NCBI GenBank assembly: GCA_964575675.1
Contig: CAZNRY010000010.1
Location: 1-40,936 of the forward strand
Length of the DNA: 40,936 bases
Source of the DNA: CAZNRY01 sp964575675
GTDB taxonomy: Bacteria; Eisenbacteria; RBG-16-71-46; CAIMUX01; VGJL01
Reading direction: 5' to 3'
How positions within the stretch are numbered: position 1 is the first letter of the stretch; every line of letters starts with the position of its first letter. The notes beneath the pieces were generated by a model. The model saw nothing but the letters and a program-made list of their open reading frames with translations, was not told the origin of the DNA and searched no databases. Shown here piece after piece: positions 6,148 to 14,736 of this stretch. The position numbers were made by a program, and so were the translations under genes.

Positions 6148-8637
6148 ATGCACCTCGTCATCCATGGCCACTTCTACCAGCCGCCCCGGGAGAACCCGTG
6201 GACGGGCCGGATCCCCCGGCAGGAAGAGGCCTCTCCCCACCACGACTGGAACGATCGGATCGCTTCCCAGTGCTACGCGCCGAACGCGCGCAGCCGCGTG
6301 CTCGACGAACAGGGGCGGATCGAGGAGATCGTCAACAACTACGAGTGGATCCACTTCGACTTCGGTCCGACCCTCCTCGGCTGGCTCGAGCGCGAGGAGC
6401 CGGATCTCTACAGGGAGATCATCGAGGCCGACCGCCGGTCGATTGCACGGCAGGGCGGACACGGCAATGCGATCGCCCAGGCCTACAATCATCCAATCCT
6501 TCCCCTGATGTCGATCCGCGACAAACGGACGCAAATTCACTGGGGACTCCGCGACTTCGAACACCGGTTCGGCCGCCCGAGCGAGTCGATCTGGCTTCCT
6601 GAGACCGTGATCGACGCCGAGACGCTGCGCGTCCTCGTCGATTTCGGGATCCGCTACATCGTCCTGGCCCCGCATCAGGCGAAACGCGTCCGCCCCTTGT
6701 CGGGCGGGGCATGGAAGGATGTATCCGGCGGGCGGATCGATCCGCGCCGCGCCTACCGCGCCCGGCTGCGCGGGGCGGGCGGGAAACCGGCGACGATCGA
6801 TGTCCTCTTCTACGACGGGCCCGTCTCGGCCGCGATCTCCTTCGATCACCTGCTTCGAAGCGCGCCCGAGCTGGCCGACCGGCTCCAGGGCCTCGCGCGC
6901 GGAGCGGACGAGGGCGCCCTGATCCACGCCGCCACGGACGGAGAGGTCTACGGACACCACGAACCGTTCGGCGACATGTGCCTCGCCTATCTCGCCACTC
7001 GCGAGGCGCCGCTGCGCGGCATGCAACTGACGAACTATGGCCGGTATCTCGACCTCTACCCGCCCCGCCACGAGGTCGAGCTCGACTTCGGGCCGGACGG
7101 CGACGGGACATCGTGGTCGTGCGTCCACGGGGTCGACCGCTGGCGTCGCGACTGCGGCTGCAGCACGGGCGGGCGGCCGGGTTGGAACCAGAAGTGGCGC
7201 GCTCCCCTGCGGAGCGCACTCGATCGTCTTCAGGAGAGGCTCAACGAGATCTACGTCGCCGGGACTGCCGATCTGGTGCGTGATCCGTGGGAGGCGCGCG
7301 ACGGTTACATCGAGGTCCTGCTCGATCCAAACGGCGCCCGCGGGCCGTTCCTGGAGCGCCACGCAAAAAGGCCCCTTTGCACGCCGGAAAGACAGAAACT
7401 CTGGCGCCTCCTCGAGTCGCAGCGCCATGGCATGCTGATGTTCACCTCCTGCGCCTGGTTCTTTGCCGAGGTGTCGGGAATCGAGGTCCGGCAGAATCTG
7501 GCCTGTGCCGCGCGGGCGATCGAGCTGACACAGCCGTTCAGCAAGGTCCATCTCGAGGAAGAACTGCTCGGTCTGCTTGTCGAGGCCAAGAGCAACAGAC
7601 CGGAACTTGTGTCGGGCGCGGAGGTCTGGCGCAGGTTCGTGCGGCCGATGCGGCGATCCGCCGAGGCGATCGCGATCGAGGCGGCCGCGTTATTGGCCGC
7701 GGGGAACGGCGAGGGGTTCGGCGACGGACTTGGCGAGACGCCCGCGTTCGCGATCGATGTCGTGGAGCAGGAGGGCAATCTGGGGAATGGCCGATTCAGC
7801 GTCCGCCTGATCGTCCGCGATCGGAGCACCGAGGAATCGCTCCCCTTCCGTGTGGAGGCCGCGCCCGATCCGGCCGCGCTGATCCGCCTGCGCGTCTTCA
7901 GGGACCGGGGCGCCGATCACGCGGGCGCCCGGGATCCGCACGGGGCGGCGGACCGTTCGGGCGAATCGGACCAATCGGAGGAGGCGACCCCCCTGGCCGA
8001 GATGTCGGCGGACGATCTGTCGCCCGAGGTTCGCTCCACGATCGTGCGCGTCCTCCTGGCGGAGCTCCTCGCGCGCGAGGAGAAGCGCTTCGACGAGATC
8101 TTCGAGTCCTCGCGCGCTCTGATCGATCGTTACCACGGCAAAGAGATGATCCTGCCTCCCATCTTCCACGCGCTCGCCTCCCACGTGGTCGATCGCCGGT
8201 ATGCGGAGCATGCTGCGGAGCTGTCGCGAATCCCCCCCTCGACGCTGGAGGGACCACGGGTGCTCGAAACGGTGGCCGGGACCACGGCGATCGCGCGCGC
8301 GGTCGGGATCGCGCCCTCGACAGGGCCGGTCGCCGGCGTGATCGAACGCGCGTTGATCGCTAACCTGGCCAATGCGGAAGGAACTCGGACTGCGGAGGCT
8401 CGGAGAAGCCTCGATCTGCTCCTCGCCGCGGAGAAGGCGGGGGTCAAGATTCGTCGCACAAGGCTCGAGGAGATGGTCTATGCTCTGCTCATCCACCACC
8501 GGGAAGCGCTCGCGGCCAAACTGGCGGGACGGAGAGTCCCCCCGCGCGGGATCGACCCCGACGTGTTGATCCATTTAGCAGAGCAATCGAATGTGAGCCT
8601 GCGCTCTTTTAAGAGGGCGTCGGCGCGCACCGCCTAA
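6148..8637 (+). CDS. GH57 family glycoside hydrolase with DUF3536 region
   Basis: A protein of 829 residues. The N-terminal ~330 residues are a glycoside hydrolase family 57 barrel, a family acting on alpha-glucans. It opens with LVIHGHFYQPPRENPW, the family's HxHxQPP-type region. The probable nucleophile is Glu152 in SIWLPETVID and the probable acid/base is Asp264 in HAATDGEVYGHHEPF. The middle and C-terminal part matches the DUF3536 architecture that often follows this GH57 subtype, with a Cys-rich stretch around residues 320-350 (CGCSTGGRPGWNQKW). No signal peptide is present, so it is cytoplasmic. The ATG is preceded by GGAGAGAAC. It heads a same-strand run with DUF4912 and a second GH57, a pairing known from other bacteria and thought to serve glycogen or maltodextrin metabolism. 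The exact substrate is unknown. Confidence 0.88.
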   Translation: MHLVIHGHFYQPPRENPWTGRIPRQEEASPHHDWNDRIASQCYAPNARSRVLDEQGRIEEIVNNYEWIHFDFGPTLLGWLEREEPDLYREIIEADRRSIARQGGHGNAIAQAYNHPILPLMSIRDKRTQIHWGLRDFEHRFGRPSESIWLPETVIDAETLRVLVDFGIRYIVLAPHQAKRVRPLSGGAWKDVSGGRIDPRRAYRARLRGAGGKPATIDVLFYDGPVSAAISFDHLLRSAPELADRLQGLARGADEGALIHAATDGEVYGHHEPFGDMCLAYLATREAPLRGMQLTNYGRYLDLYPPRHEVELDFGPDGDGTSWSCVHGVDRWRRDCGCSTGGRPGWNQKWRAPLRSALDRLQERLNEIYVAGTADLVRDPWEARDGYIEVLLDPNGARGPFLERHAKRPLCTPERQKLWRLLESQRHGMLMFTSCAWFFAEVSGIEVRQNLACAARAIELTQPFSKVHLEEELLGLLVEAKSNRPELVSGAEVWRRFVRPMRRSAEAIAIEAAALLAAGNGEGFGDGLGETPAFAIDVVEQEGNLGNGRFSVRLIVRDRSTEESLPFRVEAAPDPAALIRLRVFRDRGADHAGARDPHGAADRSGESDQSEEATPLAEMSADDLSPEVRSTIVRVLLAELLAREEKRFDEIFESSRALIDRYHGKEMILPPIFHALASHVVDRRYAEHAAELSRIPPSTLEGPRVLETVAGTTAIARAVGIAPSTGPVAGVIERALIANLANAEGTRTAEARRSLDLLLAAEKAGVKIRRTRLEEMVYALLIHHREALAAKLAGRRVPPRGIDPDVLIHLAEQSNVSLRSFKRASARTA

Positions 8638-8670
8638 CTTGCCGAAGCACTGAGGGAGAAGGAGTTCTCG

Positions 8671-10572
8671 ATGAGAGCCGATGATCTGACGGCGAAACCG
8701 AAAAAGGATCTGCTGGAAATGGCGCGGAAGCTCGGGATCACAGGGAGGACCGCCATGACGAAGGAGGATCTCTCCCGCGCGATCCGGAAGACCTCGCCGT
8801 CCTCCGCAGGGGGACCAAGAACCGCGAGCGGCGGCAAGCCTACCTCCTCTCCAAAACCGTCCGCCGCCACATCGAAGAAGACGGCCGCGAGCAAGGGAGA
8901 CCGTGCGCCAAAGGGCACTTCCACTCCCAGGACGGCGCCTGCGGCCAAGGCAGCGCCCGCGCAATCCGCTCCCGAACGGGCGCCCGAAAGACCGGCGCCC
9001 CCGCCTCAGGCAAGGGAACAGGCTCCGCCTCCACTGCCGAGGCCGGCGCAGCCGCCTGTTCCGGCGACGCAACCGGCGCGGCCTCTCCCACCCGCCGGGA
9101 CGCGCCCCCCGCAATCCGGTTGGCAGGCGGCCCGTCCTCCGCGCGACGCGCATCCCCCGGGGCAGCGGCGGAACATCCCGAGCCAGGATCCCGCCATGAA
9201 GCTCTCCAGGGTCGAAGAGATCAGGAAGTCGCTGCCGGGGCGCGGCCCGAGCAGACCGGGACGCCCGGGGGGCGGCTCCGATCCGCGCAACATGCGACAG
9301 GGTCCGGGCGGCGGACGCCCAATGCAGAGCGACCGGCGCGGGGACCGCTTCCCCCAAAAGGGAGGCCCGCCTCGCGGAGGGATGGACCGACGTCCCGACC
9401 AGCGCGGGGGGATGGACAGGCGACCCGACCAACGCGGAGGAATGGACAGGCGACCCGAGCGGCGCGACGGTCCCGAGAAGAGAAACGACCCACATGCGAT
9501 CGAGCGCTCGCTGCAGGCAAGAGAGCACCTGCGTCGATCAAACGAAGGACGCCGCGACAGCGGCTACACGAGAGACAGCAACCGCACACGCGAGGCGAGG
9601 CCGTCACTCGAGCCGCCGCGCCCCGCCGCGATCCCGGAGCATCTCGCGCGCGTCGTCACGCCGCCGCCCATGCCTCCTCCGGCTACTCCTCCAACTCCAC
9701 CCCCTCCGACTCGGGCCCAGTTCGATGAACGGTCGGGGCATCCTATCGAGCTGCCCGAGTCGTACGGGACGGATCGCGTGGTCCTGCTCGTTCGCGACCC
9801 GTATTGGCTTCATTCCTATTGGGAAATCACTTCCGGCTCGGTCAATCGGGTTCGCTCACAGGTGGGCGATCTCTGGGACGGCCACCGTTGGCTGCTCCGG
9901 ATGTACACCTACCCGCAGCCCGGAGAAGGCCAGGGAAGCTCCCACTTCGACATCGAGCTGAACCCGGCCGCGAAGAACTGGTACGTCCAGGTTCCCAACC
10001 CTGATTGCGCATACGAGGCGACGATCGGGATCCTCACAAAGGACGGGACGTTCCATCCCCTCGCGAGAAGCAATCGCGTCCGCACGCCGCGCGACACGAT
10101 GAGCGGCGTTCTCGACGTCGAGTGGGCCTCGAGCGACGATCAGTGGAAGCAGATCTATTCACTCTCGGGCGGATCCGCGCCGGGTATCGCCTCCGGTTCT
10201 TCCGCGGAGCTCGGCGAATCGCTGCAGGAGCGGATGAAGGAAGGCTGGTTCTCGGGAATGCTCGGGAGCATGGGAAGCGGCGCGCTGGCCGCCCCGCGCC
10301 ACCGCGGATTCTGGTTTCAGGTCAACACCGAACTGATCTTGTACGGGTCGACCGAACCGGACGCCAAGCTCAGCGTGCAGGGGCGCAGGATCAACCTTCG
10401 GCCCGATGGAACCTTCACGCTCCGATTCCAGTTGCCCGACGGCGTGCAGGAGATCCCCTGCGTCGCGACCTCGGCCGACGGAATCTCGGAACGAACGATC
10501 ACGCCCGTCGTGCGCAGGCAGACGACCTCGTCGGAGCGGGAGACCGCTTCCACGAAGGATCCTGAGATCTAG
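8671..10572 (+). CDS. DUF4912 protein with Rho-N-like start and disordered Arg/Pro/Gly linker
   Basis: A 633-residue mosaic. Residues 1-40 (LTAKPKKDLLEMARKLGI...TKEDLSRAI) resemble the small helical Rho N-terminal / SAP-like nucleic-acid-binding fold. Residues ~45-350 are low complexity: Ala/Pro/Lys first, then Arg/Gly rich with three tandem copies of GGMDRRPDQR, and finally a poly-Pro run. Residues ~355-490 form the DUF4912 domain (ELPESYGTDRVVLLVRDPYW, LHSYWEIT, and an IELNPAAKNWYVQVP-type strand). The last ~100 residues contain a beta-rich segment (ILYGSTEPDAKLSVQGRRI...FTLRFQLPDG) like the end of other DUF4912 proteins. DUF4912 has no established biochemical role. Its position between two GH57 genes suggests glucan binding or organisation. 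The start follows GAGAAGGAG. Confidence 0.85.
   Translation: MRADDLTAKPKKDLLEMARKLGITGRTAMTKEDLSRAIRKTSPSSAGGPRTASGGKPTSSPKPSAATSKKTAASKGDRAPKGTSTPRTAPAAKAAPAQSAPERAPERPAPPPQAREQAPPPLPRPAQPPVPATQPARPLPPAGTRPPQSGWQAARPPRDAHPPGQRRNIPSQDPAMKLSRVEEIRKSLPGRGPSRPGRPGGGSDPRNMRQGPGGGRPMQSDRRGDRFPQKGGPPRGGMDRRPDQRGGMDRRPDQRGGMDRRPERRDGPEKRNDPHAIERSLQAREHLRRSNEGRRDSGYTRDSNRTREARPSLEPPRPAAIPEHLARVVTPPPMPPPATPPTPPPPTRAQFDERSGHPIELPESYGTDRVVLLVRDPYWLHSYWEITSGSVNRVRSQVGDLWDGHRWLLRMYTYPQPGEGQGSSHFDIELNPAAKNWYVQVPNPDCAYEATIGILTKDGTFHPLARSNRVRTPRDTMSGVLDVEWASSDDQWKQIYSLSGGSAPGIASGSSAELGESLQERMKEGWFSGMLGSMGSGALAAPRHRGFWFQVNTELILYGSTEPDAKLSVQGRRINLRPDGTFTLRFQLPDGVQEIPCVATSADGISERTITPVVRRQTTSSERETASTKDPEI
9376..9465 (+). 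repeat. Three tandem 30-bp coding repeats (GGMDRRPDQR)
   Basis: Three adjacent 30-base units encode GGMDRRPDQR, GGMDRRPDQR and GGMDRRPERR inside the disordered linker of the DUF4912 protein. The bases differ at several synonymous positions, so the peptide is better conserved than the DNA. Confidence 0.8.
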
Positions 10573-10595
10573 CCGCGCAAGGCAAGGGGGAGGAC

Positions 10596-12194
10596 TTGGA
10601 GAAAGGGTATCTCTGCCTGATCCTGCACGCGCACTTGCCGTACGTGCGCCATCCGGAGTACGAGGACTTCTTCGAGGAAGATTGGCTGTTCGAGGCGATC
10701 ACCGAGACTTACATCCCGCTGATCCTGGCCTTCGAGCGCCTGCTCAACGAGGGGATCCCCTTCCGGATCACGATGTCGGTCTCGCCGCCCCTCGCTGGCA
10801 TGTTGAGCGATCGACTCCTTCAGGAGCGGTACCTGCGTCACCTGGAGAAACTGATCGAGCTGTCGGAGAAAGAGCTCGACCGCACGCGCTGGCTGCCCGA
10901 GTTCCAGCCTCTGGCCGCGCGCTACAACCAGTTGTTCCGCGAAGCGCGCGACGTCTTCGAGAACCGATACCAGCGGAATCTCTTGAATGCGTTCCGGAAG
11001 TTTCAGGACGCGGGAGTGCTCGACATATTGACCTGTGGGGCGACCCACGGCTTCCTGCCGCTGATGCTGGGGAACCGCAACTGGTGGCGGGGGCAGGTGC
11101 TGACGGCTGCGCGGGACTATGAACGGCATTTCGGCCGGCCGCCGCGCGGCATCTGGCTTCCGGAGTGCGGTTACGAGGAGGGCGTCGAGGATGTTCTCCG
11201 CGAGGCGGGCATCCGCTACTTTTTCACCGACACGCACGGGATCCTGCACGCGTCGCCTCGGCCGAAGTTCGGCGTATTCGCCCCGATTCTCACACGGCCT
11301 GGGGTCGCCGCGTTCGGGCGCGACCTGGAATCGTCCAAGTCGGTTTGGAGCGCGAAGGAAGGGTATCCCGGAGATCCTCACTACCGGGAGTTCTATCGGG
11401 ACGTCGGCTGGGACCTCGAGTACGACTACGTTCGACCGTATCTGCACAAGGACGGGCACCGCTGCAACCTCGGGATCAAGTACTACCGGATCACGGGACC
11501 GGGCGACCACAAACAACCGTACAACTTCGATTGGGCGCACGAGCGCGCGGCGATGCACGCCGGGAACTTCCTCTACAATCGCGAGAGGCAGAGCGAGCAC
11601 CTGTTCGGCCTCCTGGGCCGCCCGCCGATCATCGTCTCGCCGTACGATGCAGAGCTGTTCGGGCACTGGTGGTACGAAGGCCCGCAGTGGCTCGAGTTCC
11701 TCTTCAGGAAGATCGCTTTCGATCAGAAGGTCGTAGGGACGATCACCCCGCACGAGTACCTCGAGCGATTCCCCGTGCATCAGGTGGCGAACCCGTCGAC
11801 GTCTTCTTGGGGATACAAGGGTTACGCCGAGTACTGGCTCAACGGCTCGAACGATTGGGTCTACCCCCACCTCCACGCAGCCGCGGACCGGATGGTCGAG
11901 CTGGCGAATCGCTACCGAACGGAGGCCGGCGCCGACTCTCTCCGAGACCGGGCGCTCAAACAAGCCGTGCGCGAACTGCTGCTCGCCCAGAGCAGCGATT
12001 GGGCATTCATCATGAAGACGGGGACGATGGTGACCTATGCCGTTCAGAGAACGCGGGAACATCTGTCGAACTTCAACAAGCTCTATCACGACATTCTGTC
12101 TGGACGGATCGACGAGTGGTGGGTCGCGGCGATCGAGCACAAGAACAACATCTTCCCGGAACTCGACTACACCGTTTATGCCGACCCCGCGTAG
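10596..12194 (+). CDS. GH57 1,4-alpha-glucan branching enzyme-like protein
   Basis: A family 57 glycoside hydrolase of 532 residues. It matches the branching-enzyme subgroup (Thermococcus/Thermus type), which introduces alpha-1,6 branches into glycogen. Landmarks in order are LILHAHLPYVRHPEYEDFFEEDW, TMSVSPPLAGML, GATHGFLPLM, the nucleophile Glu190 in GIWLPECGY, and the acid/base Asp351 in SPYDAELFGHWWYEGP. A Trp/Tyr-rich C-terminal helical domain includes SSWGYKGYAEYWL. The start is TTG at 10596, directly after a strong Shine-Dalgarno AAGGGGGAGG; no ATG is suitably placed. Together with the upstream GH57 and DUF4912 genes it suggests intracellular glycogen synthesis or remodelling. The next gene starts inside its last codons. 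Confidence 0.9.
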   Translation: MEKGYLCLILHAHLPYVRHPEYEDFFEEDWLFEAITETYIPLILAFERLLNEGIPFRITMSVSPPLAGMLSDRLLQERYLRHLEKLIELSEKELDRTRWLPEFQPLAARYNQLFREARDVFENRYQRNLLNAFRKFQDAGVLDILTCGATHGFLPLMLGNRNWWRGQVLTAARDYERHFGRPPRGIWLPECGYEEGVEDVLREAGIRYFFTDTHGILHASPRPKFGVFAPILTRPGVAAFGRDLESSKSVWSAKEGYPGDPHYREFYRDVGWDLEYDYVRPYLHKDGHRCNLGIKYYRITGPGDHKQPYNFDWAHERAAMHAGNFLYNRERQSEHLFGLLGRPPIIVSPYDAELFGHWWYEGPQWLEFLFRKIAFDQKVVGTITPHEYLERFPVHQVANPSTSSWGYKGYAEYWLNGSNDWVYPHLHAAADRMVELANRYRTEAGADSLRDRALKQAVRELLLAQSSDWAFIMKTGTMVTYAVQRTREHLSNFNKLYHDILSGRIDEWWVAAIEHKNNIFPELDYTVYADPA

Positions 12195-13428
12195 CCGGAT
12201 CGGTTTGGTCCTGTTCGCCACCCTCGGCGTCCCGGCTCTCTGCGCCGGCCAGGCCGCGAGCGACTGGAATCTGCGGAAGAGCCAGCCGCCCGAAGTCGTG
12301 CGCCAGATCTCCTACACGTTCCGGGAGACGTTTGGCTACGCCCTCATGCCCGATTCGAGTCTCTTCGGGACGGCCGATCAGTTCCGGAGCCTCTATCCCG
12401 ACGCATATTGGATCGAGAGCTCGAAGACCCTGACGAACGAGGACGGATCGCTCGCCTGGGCGCGCAGTCGAGACATGATGGCGCTCGTGGCGATGTACGA
12501 CACGACCTCCGATCCGTGGTACATGATCCGGCTTGGCGAAATGTGCGAAGCGGTTATGGCGGTTCGCGACGATCTGAGCGGGAAGAAGGACGACATCGGC
12601 AGATCGGTCCCCGGCTGGGGCACGGGACGCTACAGCGAGGGCAAGCGGAGGATCTTTCTGGTCCACTCGGGCCTGATTCTGCAACCGATCCTGGAATGGG
12701 CCGTGCGCGCGAATCGCATTCCGGGCTGGTCTGCGGAAGACGAGGCCAAGCGGGCGGTTCTTGTTGAGCGGTGCAAGGAAACCCTCCTCTGGCACGACTA
12801 TCAACTGGATCCGAAGCCAATGGAGGGCGAGGCGGTCTATGCCGGCGGGTACGAGGAGCCGGAGCGCAAGTTCACCTGGCAGCCGTACAACCGGCAGAAC
12901 CTCCTGGCGCGCGATTTCTATCTCCTCTACGAGGCGACCGGCGACGAATCGTTCAAGGAGCGGAGCCGGAAGCTCTACTCCTTCTTCAAGAATCGTCTCG
13001 AGCTGACGCCGTCGGGCGCCTACATCTGGTCCTACGAACCGATCAAGGCGCGGGGCCCGTCCCCGGTGACGGCGTGCGAGGATGTTTCCCACGCTTCCTA
13101 CACGATCGAGGCGATCGTACCGGCCTGCCGGGATGGATTCGTCTTCGATTCGACGGACCTGGATCGATTCGCACGGACATTCACCCAGTACATCTCGTGG
13201 GGCAACGGGGTCTTCCAGTCGAGCATCGGATGCGCGGCGTTCTACACGCCGCGGTACATGGAGCGGCTCTTCGCTTGGATGCCTCTCGCCCAGAGCGATC
13301 CGGCGATCTACTGGCTTCTCCACCGGTTCCTCCTCCACAACGTGGAGAAGCCGGTTCCGGAGGCGGTCGCATTCCTGGTCGCCTACAGACCGAAGGGCGC
13401 GTCCGGGATCGACACGCGTGTCCGTTGA
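12178..13428 (+). CDS. Secreted protein, probable alpha/alpha toroid (six-hairpin) fold
   Basis: A protein of 416 residues. The ATG at 12178 overlaps the preceding GH57 gene by 17 bases and begins a plausible signal peptide (RIGLVLFATLGVPALCAGQA). I do not recognise a named family with certainty. The mature part is helical and rich in aromatic residues, with evenly spaced hairpin-like segments such as ARSRDMMALVAMYDTTSDPW, LARDFYLLYEATGDESFKER and KLYSFFKNRLEL. This pattern is seen in six-hairpin glycosidases and glucuronyl C5-epimerase-type catalytic domains. Acidic and Tyr-rich patches (DAYWIES, GAYIWSYEP, CEDVSHASYTIEAI) could line a carbohydrate cleft. Coupling to a glucan-modifying gene favours a carbohydrate role, but no catalytic residue can be assigned. 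Confidence 0.6.
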   Translation: MPTPRSRIGLVLFATLGVPALCAGQAASDWNLRKSQPPEVVRQISYTFRETFGYALMPDSSLFGTADQFRSLYPDAYWIESSKTLTNEDGSLAWARSRDMMALVAMYDTTSDPWYMIRLGEMCEAVMAVRDDLSGKKDDIGRSVPGWGTGRYSEGKRRIFLVHSGLILQPILEWAVRANRIPGWSAEDEAKRAVLVERCKETLLWHDYQLDPKPMEGEAVYAGGYEEPERKFTWQPYNRQNLLARDFYLLYEATGDESFKERSRKLYSFFKNRLELTPSGAYIWSYEPIKARGPSPVTACEDVSHASYTIEAIVPACRDGFVFDSTDLDRFARTFTQYISWGNGVFQSSIGCAAFYTPRYMERLFAWMPLAQSDPAIYWLLHRFLLHNVEKPVPEAVAFLVAYRPKGASGIDTRVR

Positions 13429-13448
13429 ACAGATTGGGATGCACCGTG

Positions 13449-13525
13449 CTCGCGCTCGCCTGGCGCATCCCTCTCGGCCGGCTAAACTAACAGGGCGCCG
13501 GCCTCGCGGGCGCGCCTGCTCGCGC
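13449..13525 (-). repeat. Dispersed intergenic repeat, copy 2
   Basis: The minus-strand reading is nearly identical over about 75 bases to the plus-strand copy at 28494-28570. It differs by a few substitutions and one single-base gap, and includes GCCCGCGAGGCCGGCGCCCT and GTTTAGCCGGCC. It lies right after the secreted toroid gene and before the MoxR operon. Confidence 0.75.
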
Positions 13526-13583
13526 CCCCTCCGGGCATAGGCCGTGACGGATCCCCACGGGGTTTGATACAGTCCGTGTCCTG

Positions 13584-13610
13584 AGGACGCCCGGAACACC
13601 GGGGCGTCCT
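13584..13610 (+). terminator. GC-rich hairpin before the MoxR operon
   Basis: AGGACGCCCGG and CCGGGGCGTCCT pair around an AACA loop with one bulged G. There is no T tract, so if it ends transcription of the glucan cluster it does so without the classic signature. It may equally be a structural element in the leader of the MoxR operon, whose start codon is about 100 bases away. Confidence 0.35.
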
Positions 13611-13706
13611 GCGTGTTCTACCGGCCAGCGATCCGGCGGGAGAACCGGTCCGCCCGAAGCGGTTGAACCGGCCGCCTCCAACATGGCGCCAAGGGAAGGA
13701 TGGGCA

Positions 13707-14717
13707 ATGGCAGCGGAAATGTCGCAGCAAACGGCCTCGGCGATCCAGGAGTGCTCAGAGGCGCGCAAACGGATTCTCGGCGAAGTCCACAAGGTGATCG
13801 TCGGGCAGGACCGAGTGATCGATGAGCTCCTGAGCGCCCTGTTCGCCGACGGGCATTGCCTTCTGGTCGGAGTGCCCGGGCTGGCCAAGACCCTGCTCAT
13901 CTCGACCCTGGCGAGGGTGCTAGATCTCAAGTTCAGTCGGATCCAGTTCACGCCCGACCTCATGCCCTCCGATATCACCGGGACCGAGATCCTCGAGGAG
14001 GACCGAACCACCGGGAAGCGCGCCTTCAAGTTCGTCCGCGGCCCCGTCTTTGCCAACCTGATCCTCGCCGACGAAGTGAACCGGACTCCGCCCAAGACTC
14101 AGGCGGCACTGCTTCAGGCGATGCAGGAGAAGGAAGTCACCGCGGCCGGGCAGACGTTTCCGCTCGAGCCGCCGTTCTTCGTCCTTGCGACCCAGAACCC
14201 CATCGAGCTGGAGGGGACCTATCCCCTTCCAGAGGCGCAGCTCGACCGGTTCATGTATCACATTTCGGTCGACTACCCCGGCGAGGCGGAAGAGGTTGAG
14301 ATCGTCAGCCGCACGACGGGTCCTGTCGAAGGAACGGTCGCGACCGTCCTGACCGGCGCCGACATTCTCCGCATCCAGAAGACGATCCGACGCGTCCCCG
14401 TTTCGGAACACGTGATCTCCTATGCGGTCCGGATCGCTCGGGAAAGCCGCCCCGAGACGACCACCCTGCCGTTCGTGAAGGACTGGGTGAGCTGGGGCGC
14501 CGGCCCGCGCGCTTCGCAGTTCCTCATTCTCGGCGCCAAGACCCGCGCCGTCTTGAACGGCAATCTCACGCCCTCTGCGGGCGACGTGCGCTCCGTCGCG
14601 GCCTCCGTTTTGCGCCATCGCATCATCACGAACTTCAATGCCGAGGCTGAAGGAGTGAAGGTCATCCAGTTGGTCGCGAAGATCCTGGAGGCCGTGCCCG
14701 AGCCGAAGCAGGCATAG
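13707..14717 (+). CDS. MoxR-family AAA+ ATPase
   Basis: MoxR ATPases act as chaperones that use ATP to insert cofactors or mature proteins containing von Willebrand factor A domains. The protein has 336 residues. The Walker A motif is GVPGLAKT (about 53-60), the Walker B is LILADEVNR (about 118-126), and the sensor region is VLATQNPIELEGTYPLPEAQ, all diagnostic of this subfamily. The ATG at 13707 is preferred over one at 13683 because AAGGGAAGGA lies seven bases before it. Directly downstream are a DUF58 protein and a BatA-type membrane protein, the standard MoxR operon order, which implies these are its partners. Confidence 0.95.
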   Translation: MAAEMSQQTASAIQECSEARKRILGEVHKVIVGQDRVIDELLSALFADGHCLLVGVPGLAKTLLISTLARVLDLKFSRIQFTPDLMPSDITGTEILEEDRTTGKRAFKFVRGPVFANLILADEVNRTPPKTQAALLQAMQEKEVTAAGQTFPLEPPFFVLATQNPIELEGTYPLPEAQLDRFMYHISVDYPGEAEEVEIVSRTTGPVEGTVATVLTGADILRIQKTIRRVPVSEHVISYAVRIARESRPETTTLPFVKDWVSWGAGPRASQFLILGAKTRAVLNGNLTPSAGDVRSVAASVLRHRIITNFNAEAEGVKVIQLVAKILEAVPEPKQA

Positions 14718-14736
14718 TCGAACACCGAGGTGCCCC

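Noticed and set aside
9376..9465. Short regular repeats that might suggest a CRISPR array
   Set aside because: Units are adjacent with no spacers, lie in frame inside a coding region and encode a repeated peptide.
10569..12221. A 550-codon minus-strand frame opposite the second GH57 gene
   Set aside because: Composition is that of a shadow frame; all recognised motifs are on the plus strand.
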